A DNA stretch of 64,000 nt from Kosakonia oryzae. Lineage in GTDB: Bacteria > Pseudomonadota > Gammaproteobacteria > Enterobacterales > Enterobacteriaceae. The DNA lies in assembly GCF_001658025.2 (NCBI RefSeq), contig NZ_CP014007.2:2108001-2172000 (forward strand), read 5' to 3'. The position numbers were made by a program, and so were the translations under genes. Under the pieces are notes generated by a model. It did no database searches and was not told the DNA's origin. It was given only the letters and a program-made list of their open reading frames with translations. The stretch's first letter is position 1; every line of letters starts with the position of its first letter. Positions 1 through 8,781 of the stretch are shown here, piece by piece.

Positions 1-1346
1 TGAGCGCCTCCTGCATGATGGTGCGCAAAGAGGTTTTCTTCTCCTTAAACGGCTTTACCCAGGAGCGTTATCCTCTCTATTTCGCCGATGTGGATCTGGG
101 ATTGCGCGCGCAGCAGCAGGGATATCTCAATGTCTGGACGCCTTACGCCCGCGTGAAACATATGGGCGGCGCGACGCGTTTATTCGGCAACAAAATTGGC
201 GTGCAGGAGCGCCCGCTGTTGCAGGACTATACGACGCTGCGCGGTGAGTGGCAGCAGGGGTTGCTGAATGAACCTTCGTACCATCCGCTGATGCAGAAGA
301 TGGGCAAGGCCTTCACGCTGAGCGCCAGTATTGCGCGGTTGCACCAGCCGCTGCCTGGCCGCCCGTTGCCGGTAGTGTTAGCCCATCACATCAACTGGGT
401 CGGTGGTGGTCATCACCGGGTGATGCAACCATTCAAAGCGCTGGAACGCCATTTGATGATTGAAGGCGGGCTGACGAACACCATCCCCGGCCTGATGGAA
501 GCCGCGCAAATGCGGCCGGATGTGATTCTGCTTGAGCTGATCACCGGCAGCCGCTTCCCGGATATCATGAAACAGTTACGCGATGTCAGCGGCGCGAAAA
601 TCGTGCTGGAATATGATGATTACCTGCTGAACGTGCCGATGAAAAACGGTAACCGCCAGCACTTCCCGCCGCAGATGCTGAAAAACTTCCGCAAAGTGAT
701 GGACAGCGCCGACTGGGTTGTGGTTTCTACTGCGCCGCTGGCCGAAGCCTACAGCCGTTTCCACAGTGATATTCGCATTGCGCAAAACCGCCTGGCACCG
801 AATCAGTGGGATCATCTGCTCAGCGCTCGCGGAACCGGGAAAAAAGTGCGTGTTGGTTGGGCCGGAGGCAGTTCGCATACCGGCGATCTGGAGATCCTGT
901 TGCCGCTGATCAAAGAGCTGGAAGGGCAGGTGGAGTGGGTGTTTATGGGCATGAAGCCGCGCAACGTGCTCTGTGAATTCCACCCCGGCGTACCGTTTGA
1001 AATGTACCCGGAGAAACTGGCGAGTTTGAATCTTGACCTGGCGCTGGTGCCGCTGGAAATCAACCAGTTCAACGAATGTAAGAGCAATCTGCGTTTGCTG
1101 GAGATTGGCACCTGCGGCGTGCCGATCATCGCCACCGACATTGAACCTTATCGCTGCAATCTACCGGTGACGCTGGTGGCGAACCGCTTTAAAGACTGGA
1201 TGAACGCGATTCAGGCGCACATTCACGATCCGGCGCTGCGCGAGCGGCAGGGTGATGCGTTGCGTACCGCCGTGCGCAGCGACTGGTATCTGCGGGATGC
1301 CGGGCTCGATGACTGGCGTCAGGGCTGGTTACCGGCCGACAAGTAA
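1..1346 (+). CDS. Glycosyltransferase, C-terminal part (5' end outside window)
   Basis: The reading frame is open from the first bases, so this is the 3' part of a longer gene (about 447 residues visible). The first ~45 visible residues are the end of a GT2 (GT-A fold) domain, with the ADVDLGLRAQQQGY and NVWTPYARVKHMGG segments typical of rhamnosyl/GT2 enzymes. Residues ~110-447 form a GT-B-like (group 1) domain containing the KVRVGWAGGSSHTGD, KLASLNLDLALVPLE and LLEIGTCGVPII segments. The same two-part arrangement ends the convergent gene at 1406-4966, so the two are paralogues. Its place upstream of fliA suggests a role in flagellin glycosylation; that is inference, as fliC is not in the window. 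Sugar donor and acceptor are unknown. A surface polysaccharide role is the main alternative. Confidence 0.85.
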   Translation, partial: SASCMMVRKEVFFSLNGFTQERYPLYFADVDLGLRAQQQGYLNVWTPYARVKHMGGATRLFGNKIGVQERPLLQDYTTLRGEWQQGLLNEPSYHPLMQKMGKAFTLSASIARLHQPLPGRPLPVVLAHHINWVGGGHHRVMQPFKALERHLMIEGGLTNTIPGLMEAAQMRPDVILLELITGSRFPDIMKQLRDVSGAKIVLEYDDYLLNVPMKNGNRQHFPPQMLKNFRKVMDSADWVVVSTAPLAEAYSRFHSDIRIAQNRLAPNQWDHLLSARGTGKKVRVGWAGGSSHTGDLEILLPLIKELEGQVEWVFMGMKPRNVLCEFHPGVPFEMYPEKLASLNLDLALVPLEINQFNECKSNLRLLEIGTCGVPIIATDIEPYRCNLPVTLVANRFKDWMNAIQAHIHDPALRERQGDALRTAVRSDWYLRDAGLDDWRQGWLPADK

Positions 1347-1352
1347 AAGAAA

Positions 1353-1377
1353 AGGCGCTGTAAAGCGCCTTTTTTGT
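1353..1377 (+). terminator. Rho-independent terminator, probably bidirectional
   Basis: A 7-bp stem AGGCGCT/AGCGCCT with a GTAA loop is followed by TTTTTG. It lies 7 bases after the stop of the left glycosyltransferase. An A-rich stretch precedes the stem, so it can also stop transcription from the convergent gene that ends at 1406. Confidence 0.85.
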
Positions 1378-1405
1378 TGCCGTTGTTGTTATGTGCAGAG
1401 AAACA

Positions 1406-4400
1406 TTAATCCGGCAACCAGAGTTGCGCCTGGCGCAGCAGGCTTTCACCGTTCCACATACCGTTTTCCAGCACGTACAGGCGCAAATTATCGCCAAGTT
1501 GTGCCGCTGCCGCCGCATCAAGCAGGTGGTTTTCAATCGCTTCGCGCCAGCTTCTCGCGCGATTTTCGACGCGCGTCACGCCAGCAATGCATTGTGTGCT
1601 GATGATATCGCTGCAAATCACCGGCACGCCGCAGGCACCATATTCGAGCAGGCGTACCGGGCTAAGTGCCCGGTTCCATGGCGTATCAGCCAGGGGTTCC
1701 ACGGCGAGATCGAGATTCAGGCTGGCCAGTTTTTTCGCAAAATGCTGCGGGTGAACCGGGGCATGTAATTCGCTGACCCACTCCTGAAGGGAAGGCGGGC
1801 AGTAGCCATAAAACACCCATTCAACCCGATCGGCTAACTGGCTGACCAGCTTATGAATCAGCTCCAGATCGCCGGTATTCGCCGCGGTTCCGCACCAGCC
1901 GATGCGCGGTTTCTTACCCACGCCACGCTGGCTGGATAACCCCGACCATTGCTGCGGCGAAAGCCGCGTCGGCATTACGCGGATATCTCTGTGCAAGCCC
2001 GCGCACTGTTCGGCCAGTTGATCGCTGGCGACGATCAGACGATCCACATGCGCCAGCGTACCGCGCAGCGCAGCGAAAATATCCTGCGGCAGATCGTTAC
2101 GCTCCTCGGCATTGACCGGTAAGCCAGGCAACCAACAATCCAGATCGAAGATTTTAAACACCGATGCTGCCTGCGGCAGACGACGCAACCACTCCTGCGC
2201 ACCGTCGCTGATTTGTCGATGGACGATCAGTGCATCCGGCGCAAAGCGACTGATATCGGTATAGGTGCTGGGGTGATAATTAATTTGCCCTTCGACAACG
2301 CCCGCATTATTCAGTAATGCTAACGGTGCATCCAGGCGTAACCGGCTGCCGGGCTGGCTTTGTAACGGAAACGCGATCAAACGTGGCAGCGGCTTCCAGT
2401 GCAGCGGCTGCCAGCTTTTATTACTGCTGGCTTCAAACTGGAATCCCGCGCCATCGAGCGACAGATTTGGGTTATAGGCCGGATCGTTGGCGATAAGCGG
2501 CATCCATTTGGCATACATGGCGTCCTGCTCGGCCATAAAGCGCTGGCGTTTTTTCTCCTGCACGGTCTTATCGACCTTCTTCTGGCTGACGCTGCCTTCG
2601 TGCATGACGAGAGCATGCGGCGTCCACACCGTCAGATAGCCCGCTTCACGCACCTTCAGGCACAGATCGACATCGTTATAGGAGACGGTGAAGTTCTCTT
2701 CATCGAGCCCGCCGACCTGTTCATAGACCGATTTGCGGATCAGCAGACACGCGGCGGTGACCACGTTGTAATTCTGGTCAACCAGCAGACGATTCATATA
2801 ACCGGCGCGGTTGTTTTCGCTGCCGATAAAGGGGTGATCTGCCGGGCCTCGCAGCCCCAGCACCACACCCGCATGCTGGACTTTACCGTCCGGGTAGAGC
2901 AGCTTCGCGCCGGTGATCCCCACTTCCGGGCGTAACCCATGATTCAGCATATGATCCAGCCAGTTTTCGCTGATCACTGCCGTATCGTTATTCAGCAATA
3001 CCAGATATTCACCACGCGCTTCCCGTGCGGCCATATTGTTGATAGCGGAATAGTTAAACGGATGCGGATAGCGCAGTACGCGAATGCGTTGCGGATCGAT
3101 AGTCGAGATCCCCTCCAGCCACTGCAACGCTTCCGGCGTCTCACTGTTGTTATCAACAATCAGCAGTTCATAGTTCCGGTAGCGCGTCTTCTCCAGCAGG
3201 CTGGTGACGCAGGTGCTGAGAATAGGAAGCTGATCTTTGGTCGGGATAATAATCGACACCAGCGGTTGTTGTTGATGGTTATAACGCAGGGCATATAGCC
3301 CCGGATGCGTAGCCACTACCGTACCCTGAGCATAACCGCGATTATGCAGATGCCGGGTCAAAATCGCCTGTTCTTCCGGCTGGGTGGCCTGCACCGGCGG
3401 ATGACCAATCACAAACGGTTCCGGCAGATGACCCGCAAAACCCATTCCTTTTTGTTCAATCAGACGAACAATAAACTCAAACTGCCAGGCCTGCGGATAC
3501 GCCGGGTTAAATCCGCCTGCGGCCAGAAGCGCTTCACGGCGGAAAATCCAGTGGCGGGCCATCTCTGCCGGGTAGCTGAGCAGTAAATCGAGGTTGAAAT
3601 CCGGGCGCATCGCGGTGGTGACAATTTCGCCATTCTGCGTGTAGAACTCATCGCCATAAATTGCATCGCAGCCAGAGGCGCCATCCAGCGCCAGATCGAA
3701 CATCAGCATGCCGCTTTCCAGCAGCACTTCACCGGCGTCCATGAACATCACCCAGTCAGACGGCTGGCTGGCGATGTACTGATTGACGATCTCAATCTGC
3801 TTATCGTGCCGTGCGATAAGCGTCGGCGCAGGGAGATCGGTGCTTTGCTCCGCGATGATCACTGCATTCAGCGTCAGCCCAAACCCGGCGTAGCGCTGCA
3901 GGCTTTGCAGAGTTGACGTGACAGCATCAGGATGATGTCCGTACTGCGAGATAAAAACGGTTAACGTTTGCTGCGTGTTGCGCGCCTGCTGGAAAGCTTC
4001 CACCAGCGGCCGGAACTGTGGTTGCAGGCGGCGTTCGTCGAGCCATTTGTTGATCTTGTTGCTGTAGAACCGGCGCACGGAGATTTGCAGCGAGTTATGC
4101 AGCGCATGCAGCAGGTTTTCCGTCTGGAAACGTTGCTCACCGTGCATCGGTGCAACTTTGACCTTTTCATTCTCTTCTTTATTACCGCTGTACCAGCCCA
4201 GTTCTCTGACAATTTGCGGCATTCGGGTATAGGTTCTGTTAATGACATCGCCATATTTCCCGGTATGCACGAGTTGACTACTCTGGTTCTCTGAGACGCG
4301 GAAAGCCGAGAGCGTTTCAGCGACAAAGGCCAGATTGCCGAGGCGCAGTAACTTCAGATACAGCGTCATATCGGTCAGGAAGTAGAGGTTCTCGCCAAGC

Positions 4401-4966
4401 AGGGTAAAGAGGTCATCACCGAAGGAGATCAGATCTTCGCGATAGCACAGCACGGAGCTGGGCTCGCCGATAAAGTTGACCGGATGATCGGCGAAAAACT
4501 TCACCACGTCCGGGCCATCCAGAATCACATCGGCGGCAAAAGGAAAGGCGGTCGCCGCGATATCGACCAGCGGGGTGCCATTTTCATCCACGCGAACACG
4601 GCGTGCGGAAGCCATGCTGTTGCCGGGGGAAGATTCCAGCGCCGCGACGAGCCGGGTGATAGCGTGTTCGAACAGAATGTCATCATCGTAGAGAAACTTA
4701 ATGTACTTACCGCGGGCCTGACGCACGCCAGCCAGCACGTTGCCTTCTTCCCATAAACGGACGCTGTTTTTGGTGTAATAGATAGGCGTTTTGGTGGTTA
4801 ATGCATAACGCTCGCAGGTGAGACGAATGGTGTCGTCGTTGCTGTCGTCATAAATAATGACTTCGCAATTTGGCCAGCTCTGATTCAATGCACTGGCGAG
4901 TGTTGTCGCGAAGAATTCGGGCTTGTAAGTCGGGATAACGATACTCACCAAAGCGCATTCGTTCAT
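1406..4966 (-). CDS. Large multidomain glycosyltransferase (1186 aa)
   Basis: The protein has four parts. Residues ~4-120 are a GT2 domain (VSIVIPTYKPEFFATTL, with FLYDDDILF as the DxD region). Residues ~310-520 are a second, degenerate GT2-like domain (FMDAGEVLLES, DAIYGDEFY). Residues ~560-800 are a third GT2 domain (PLVSIIIPTKDQ, LLIVDNNSETPEAL, LLNNDTAVI, YNDVDLCLKVREAGY). Residues ~880-1186 are a GT-B-like domain (KPRIGWCGTAANTGDLEL, LLEYGACGVPVICSD). An upstream in-frame start at 5092 would add 42 residues with no family character. The start at 4966 gives MNECALVSIVIPTYK, the normal GT2 beginning, with a GGAA-type ribosome site. It probably adds several sugars of a glycan, most likely on flagellin given the fliA neighbourhood; O-antigen-like synthesis is the alternative. 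It is transcribed away from the aminotransferase operon. Confidence 0.85.
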   Translation of the reverse strand: MNECALVSIVIPTYKPEFFATTLASALNQSWPNCEVIIYDDSNDDTIRLTCERYALTTKTPIYYTKNSVRLWEEGNVLAGVRQARGKYIKFLYDDDILFEHAITRLVAALESSPGNSMASARRVRVDENGTPLVDIAATAFPFAADVILDGPDVVKFFADHPVNFIGEPSSVLCYREDLISFGDDLFTLLGENLYFLTDMTLYLKLLRLGNLAFVAETLSAFRVSENQSSQLVHTGKYGDVINRTYTRMPQIVRELGWYSGNKEENEKVKVAPMHGEQRFQTENLLHALHNSLQISVRRFYSNKINKWLDERRLQPQFRPLVEAFQQARNTQQTLTVFISQYGHHPDAVTSTLQSLQRYAGFGLTLNAVIIAEQSTDLPAPTLIARHDKQIEIVNQYIASQPSDWVMFMDAGEVLLESGMLMFDLALDGASGCDAIYGDEFYTQNGEIVTTAMRPDFNLDLLLSYPAEMARHWIFRREALLAAGGFNPAYPQAWQFEFIVRLIEQKGMGFAGHLPEPFVIGHPPVQATQPEEQAILTRHLHNRGYAQGTVVATHPGLYALRYNHQQQPLVSIIIPTKDQLPILSTCVTSLLEKTRYRNYELLIVDNNSETPEALQWLEGISTIDPQRIRVLRYPHPFNYSAINNMAAREARGEYLVLLNNDTAVISENWLDHMLNHGLRPEVGITGAKLLYPDGKVQHAGVVLGLRGPADHPFIGSENNRAGYMNRLLVDQNYNVVTAACLLIRKSVYEQVGGLDEENFTVSYNDVDLCLKVREAGYLTVWTPHALVMHEGSVSQKKVDKTVQEKKRQRFMAEQDAMYAKWMPLIANDPAYNPNLSLDGAGFQFEASSNKSWQPLHWKPLPRLIAFPLQSQPGSRLRLDAPLALLNNAGVVEGQINYHPSTYTDISRFAPDALIVHRQISDGAQEWLRRLPQAASVFKIFDLDCWLPGLPVNAEERNDLPQDIFAALRGTLAHVDRLIVASDQLAEQCAGLHRDIRVMPTRLSPQQWSGLSSQRGVGKKPRIGWCGTAANTGDLELIHKLVSQLADRVEWVFYGYCPPSLQEWVSELHAPVHPQHFAKKLASLNLDLAVEPLADTPWNRALSPVRLLEYGACGVPVICSDIISTQCIAGVTRVENRARSWREAIENHLLDAAAAAQLGDNLRLYVLENGMWNGESLLRQAQLWLPD

Positions 4967-5119
4967 TTTTTTTCCGTTATGTGAGCAGCAGTTTGAGCGC
5001 ATCAACACGCGATGCGGCAACGAGGTGATGACGGCCTGGTTTCTCAGGCGTGAAATTTCACGGATTTTCTTTATCTCGGCCAATAATAGCAAAGGGAGGC
5101 AGGTGTCTTGCGGGCTTAA

Positions 5120-5136
5120 TTGGCATGGGAAATGCC
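5120..5136 (+). promoter_or_regulatory. Possible sigma-54 (-24/-12) promoter upstream of the aminotransferase operon
   Basis: The segment TTGGCATGGGAAATGCC has GG and GC separated by exactly 10 bases and matches TTGGCACG-N4-TTGCW except at two positions. It also contains an inverted repeat GGCAT-N5-ATGCC. It lies about 75 bases before the DegT start codon, so transcription would begin near 5146. No enhancer-binding protein site was identified. Confidence 0.35.
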
Positions 5137-5209
5137 CCTTGTTTACCCAATAGATTCACTTTGGTGCCTGTAACATCAAAGTCATCTCTGGCTTGTTCAG
5201 GTTCATTTT

Positions 5210-6364
5210 ATGGACAATAACATCTTCGTCACCAGCCCTCTGTTGCCGCCTCTGGAAGAGTTTATTCCCTATCTGGAAAAGATTTGGCAGAACCGCATCC
5301 TCACCAATGGCGGGACATTCCACCAGCAACTTGAAGAAGCGCTGGCGGAATATCTGGGTGTGAAATATGTCTGTCTGTTCGCCAATGGCACACTGGCGTT
5401 GTTGACGGCACTCCAGGCGCTGCGTATCACGGGTGAGGTGATTACTACTCCTTACTCGTTTGTCGCTACCTCACATACCTTGCTGTGGAATGGCCTGACG
5501 CCCGTGTTTGCGGATATCGACCCGCTGACCTACAACATCAACCCGGAACGCGTTGAAGAGCTAATTACGCCGCAGACGACGGCGATCATGCCGGTGCACT
5601 GTTATGGCGTACCCTGTGACGTGGATAAAATCCAGCAGGTGGCGGATGTTTACGGCTTAAAAGTGCTTTATGACGCCGCGCATGCATTCGGCGTGAAGAA
5701 AAACGGCACCAGCATCCTGAATCATGGCGATCTTTCGGTACTCAGTTTCCATGCCACGAAAGTGTTTAACACCTTCGAAGGCGGCGCGATTATCTGCCAT
5801 GACGCGCGCACGAAGCAGCGCATCGACTACCTGAAAAACTTTGGCTTTGCCGGTGAAACCCGCGTGGTTGCGCCCGGTATCAACGCCAAAATGAATGAAG
5901 TGGAAGCGGCATTCGGTCTGTTGCAGTTAAAACATATTGATCAGGCGCTGGCTGAACGCCAGGCGCTGTATCAGGACTATCTTGCGATGCTCGATGGTGT
6001 TGAAGGACTGAGCCTCCTGAACGTACCCGATGATGTGAGCTGGAACCATGCGTATTGCCCGGTGTTGATTGAACCTGAGTTTGGCATCAGCCGCAATGCG
6101 CTCTATGAAGCAATGAAAAGCGAAGGCATCTTAACCCGTCGCTACTTCTACCCTTTAATTAGCTCGTTCAGTATGTATCGCGGTTTTGCCACCTCGCAAA
6201 AAGAGCATTTACCTTGCGCGAACGATATCGCGGAGAAAGTGCTCTGCCTGCCGATCTACCCTGGGCTTACGCGGGAAGATCAGCAGCGTATTGTGGATGT
6301 TATCCGCCGTATGGCGCGCCCTGTCGCAAACAATGTCGCCATGATTTCTGCGGGGGGCATATGA
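5210..6364 (+). CDS. DegT/DnrJ/EryC1 family sugar aminotransferase (VioA-like)
   Basis: This is a PLP-dependent aminotransferase of nucleotide sugars (384 aa, normal for the family). The Schiff-base lysine is K184 in SFHATKVFNTFEGG, and D155 in YDAAHAFG should bind the pyridine nitrogen. The SFHATK style of active site is found in enzymes that aminate 4-keto-6-deoxy sugars such as VioA. A 4-amino-4,6-dideoxyhexose product is therefore likely, but the exact sugar is inference. The stop codon overlaps the start of the next gene as ATGA, so the ATP-grasp protein is probably translationally coupled to it. It is the first gene of a three-gene operon beside fliA. Confidence 0.85.
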   Translation: MDNNIFVTSPLLPPLEEFIPYLEKIWQNRILTNGGTFHQQLEEALAEYLGVKYVCLFANGTLALLTALQALRITGEVITTPYSFVATSHTLLWNGLTPVFADIDPLTYNINPERVEELITPQTTAIMPVHCYGVPCDVDKIQQVADVYGLKVLYDAAHAFGVKKNGTSILNHGDLSVLSFHATKVFNTFEGGAIICHDARTKQRIDYLKNFGFAGETRVVAPGINAKMNEVEAAFGLLQLKHIDQALAERQALYQDYLAMLDGVEGLSLLNVPDDVSWNHAYCPVLIEPEFGISRNALYEAMKSEGILTRRYFYPLISSFSMYRGFATSQKEHLPCANDIAEKVLCLPIYPGLTREDQQRIVDVIRRMARPVANNVAMISAGGI

Positions 6365-7527
6365 GCCAGCCAGCAACGGCGATGATCCTTGATGCCGGGT
6401 TTGCCTCGCTGCCTTTGCAGCAGGCTGTCAAAGCTGCGGGTTTTACCACGCTGGTGTGCAGCGGCAAAGCGCAGGATGCGGGGATGAAGTTCGCCGATAT
6501 TGCGCATGTGCAGAATTATGCTGACGCCGATGCCGTGCTGGCAGTGGCGCGCGAACAGAAAATTGCGGCGATTTTGCCCGGCGTGACCGATGTTTCTTAT
6601 CTGACCGGTAGCCGCGTGGCTGCCGAACTCGGGCTGGCCGGTTTTGATACGCCGGACGTCAGCGACACGCTGTTTCTTAAAGATCGTTTCCGCGCCTGGG
6701 CCGAGCTGAAGGGGTATCCGATTCCGCGTGCGGTTAACGAACCGGAAGCGGCGCGCAATTTGCCTTTTCCGCTGCTGGTTAAGCCGATTGATGCTTATAG
6801 CGGGATCGGTATTACGCTGGTGCGCGAGCCGGGCGCATTGCCACAGGCGGTTGAACTGGCACGCGGCGCTTCCCGTAATGGCCACTGCGTCATCGAAACC
6901 TTCTGCGAAGGCGCGTTATACAGCCACTCGGCATTTATTCGCGGCGGTGAGATTGTCTGTGAATTTTTTGTCGATGAATATTGCACCGTTTATCCCTGGC
7001 AGGTGAACAGCAGCAGCCTGAGCCTGACGCTCGCTGAAGCGATGCGCGATCGCGTCAGCGAATGTATGCAGACGCTGGTGCGGGAACTGCAACTCGTTGA
7101 TGGCTTACTGCATACCCAGTTCATTGCCAACGAACATGATTTTTGGCTGATTGAGTTAACCCGCCGTTGCCCGGGCGATCTCTATTCACGTCTGATTGAG
7201 TTGTCCACCGGTGAAGCCTATTCCGCTGGTTTTGTTGCTCCCTTTATTGGTCGTGAATCGACATTCAGCGCGCGTCGCCCCGCGCATCGACGAGCCATCG
7301 CCCGGCATACCATTTCCAGCGATGCTGAAAGTCACTTTGTTGGCTATCGCTTTGCCCCGCTGGCGGCGCAAATTATTGAGACTGTTCCGCTGAAGTTACC
7401 TGGCGATCCTCTGCTGCCCGCGCCGCGCGACAGGGCGGGGCTGGTTTTTGCCGAGTTTGAGGATTTCGCCGAACTGGCGCGGCTCACGCCACAGCTCAAA
7501 AACTATTTTTCTTTTAAAACGATTTAA
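6361..7527 (+). CDS. ATP-grasp family ligase
   Basis: The 388-residue protein starts at the ATG overlapping the DegT stop, after a GGGGGG ribosome site; upstream in-frame codons lie inside the aminotransferase gene. It shows an N-terminal Rossmann-like pre-ATP-grasp region (~5-105), a nucleotide-binding stretch FPLLVKPIDAYSGIGITLV (~138-156), and a metal/ATP-binding region LLHTQFIANEHDFWLIEL followed by TRRCPGD (~245-275). Enzymes of this fold join a carboxylate to an amine through an acyl-phosphate. Next to a sugar aminotransferase, a reasonable inference is that it attaches an amino acid or other acid to the new amino group of the sugar. The acid is unknown, and carboxylation chemistry cannot be excluded. 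Confidence 0.8.
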   Translation: MSQPATAMILDAGFASLPLQQAVKAAGFTTLVCSGKAQDAGMKFADIAHVQNYADADAVLAVAREQKIAAILPGVTDVSYLTGSRVAAELGLAGFDTPDVSDTLFLKDRFRAWAELKGYPIPRAVNEPEAARNLPFPLLVKPIDAYSGIGITLVREPGALPQAVELARGASRNGHCVIETFCEGALYSHSAFIRGGEIVCEFFVDEYCTVYPWQVNSSSLSLTLAEAMRDRVSECMQTLVRELQLVDGLLHTQFIANEHDFWLIELTRRCPGDLYSRLIELSTGEAYSAGFVAPFIGRESTFSARRPAHRRAIARHTISSDAESHFVGYRFAPLAAQIIETVPLKLPGDPLLPAPRDRAGLVFAEFEDFAELARLTPQLKNYFSFKTI

Positions 7528-7537
7528 GGACTGGATT

Positions 7538-8647
7538 ATGGCCAAGCCTTTGCGCCTTGCATTCATCGGTGGCGGTATCAATTCTGCCATCGGCATGACA
7601 CATAAGATCGCCAGCCAGATGGACGGGCACTTCCAGTTGACGGCGGGCTGTTTCAGCCGTGATGAAAGTATTAATCAGCAAACCGGAGCCGCCTGGGGGC
7701 TGGAGAAGCGCGCGATTTATCAGGATGCGCTATTGATGCTGGAAAAAGAGCATCAGCGCCTTGATGCAGTGGTGGTGCTGACGCCGACGCCAGCGCACCG
7801 CGACATTTTACTGGCCTGCCTGGAGTACCCGTTACCGATCATCTGCGAGAAGGCGATGGTGGCAACGGTGGGTGATGCGCAAGAGATTCAGCAGCGGGTT
7901 GATGAGGTTAACAGCCCGCTGTATGTGACGTTCAACTATACCGGTTACCCGATGGTGCGCGAATTGCGTCAGCGCCTGCTGAGCGGCGGGCTTGGGCGAA
8001 TTCAGCAGGTGATGGTTGAAATGCCGCAGGAAGGTTTTAGCCGCTGCCGCAATGATGGCAGCGTGACGTTACCGCAACTCTGGCGGCGAGTGGACGGCGA
8101 AATCCCGACGGTATCGCTGGATCTCGGGGTTCATGTGCATCAGTTGGTGGAGTTTCTCACCGACAAACAGGCGCTGGATGTTTACGCCGTCAACAGCACG
8201 TTTGCGCGTGTGCCAAACGTGGTAGACACCGTCAACATCATCTCGCGTTATAGCGACGATATGGTGTGTAACTACTGGTACGGTAAAGCCGCGCTGGGTT
8301 TCCGCAACGGTTTGCGGATCAGAATTTATGGTACGGAAGGCAGCGCCGAATGGTTGCAGATGGAGCCGGAGTACCTGCGCCTCGCTGATATTCACGGCAA
8401 CGTGCGTATTGTCGATCGCACGGCGGGTGATAACACCATCGCTAATCTGGATCGTTACTGCCGCTTTAAAGCCGGTCATCCGGCCGGTTTTATTGAAGCT
8501 TTTGCCAACTATTACTGCGATATCGCCGCCGCGTTGCGTGGCGAAGCAAACAGCTATGCGATTGGTTCTGCCACCGCATTGCAGGGATTATCGTTCCTGG
8601 AAAGCGCGAACAGAAGTGCGATTGCGCAGCAAAAAATAGTGCTGTAA
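7538..8647 (+). CDS. Gfo/Idh/MocA family NAD(P)-dependent oxidoreductase
   Basis: The start at 7538 gives MAKPLRLAFIGGGINSAIGM, a dinucleotide-binding fold at the very N terminus, and is preceded by AAGGA seven bases upstream. It encodes 369 aa. The usual EKP motif appears as EKA (ICEKAMVAT, ~104-112), and the catalytic-helix region is LDLGVHVHQLVEFL. The C-terminal half has the family GTEGSAEW strand. Enzymes of this family oxidise or reduce ring carbons of sugars, often nucleotide sugars (WlbA/WbpB type) and inositols. It follows the ATP-grasp gene after ten bases and completes the sugar operon. It could form the keto substrate for the aminotransferase or act on the finished sugar; the order of steps is not visible. 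Confidence 0.85.
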   Translation: MAKPLRLAFIGGGINSAIGMTHKIASQMDGHFQLTAGCFSRDESINQQTGAAWGLEKRAIYQDALLMLEKEHQRLDAVVVLTPTPAHRDILLACLEYPLPIICEKAMVATVGDAQEIQQRVDEVNSPLYVTFNYTGYPMVRELRQRLLSGGLGRIQQVMVEMPQEGFSRCRNDGSVTLPQLWRRVDGEIPTVSLDLGVHVHQLVEFLTDKQALDVYAVNSTFARVPNVVDTVNIISRYSDDMVCNYWYGKAALGFRNGLRIRIYGTEGSAEWLQMEPEYLRLADIHGNVRIVDRTAGDNTIANLDRYCRFKAGHPAGFIEAFANYYCDIAAALRGEANSYAIGSATALQGLSFLESANRSAIAQQKIVL

Positions 8648-8689
8648 TTGGCCTTTTGACGTCGCCCTGAAATCGCTTTTGTTTATGTA

Positions 8690-8751
8690 GAACGGGCACA
8701 GGCCGCAGTGATTTATAGATATTATAAATGAAATAAAGTGAATGCCCGTTC
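8690..8751. repeat. Nested inverted repeat in AT-rich spacer
   Basis: Outer arms GAACGGGCA (8690-8698) and TGCCCGTTC (8743-8751) are perfect 9-bp complements. Inside them sit ATTTATA (8711-8717) and TATAAAT (8723-8729) around GATAT. No T-run follows, so it is not an ordinary terminator. It may be a structured RNA, an operator or a remnant of a mobile element end. Confidence 0.6.
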
Positions 8752-8781
8752 ACGCGCAGATGACGACCTGCGGGTTATTTA

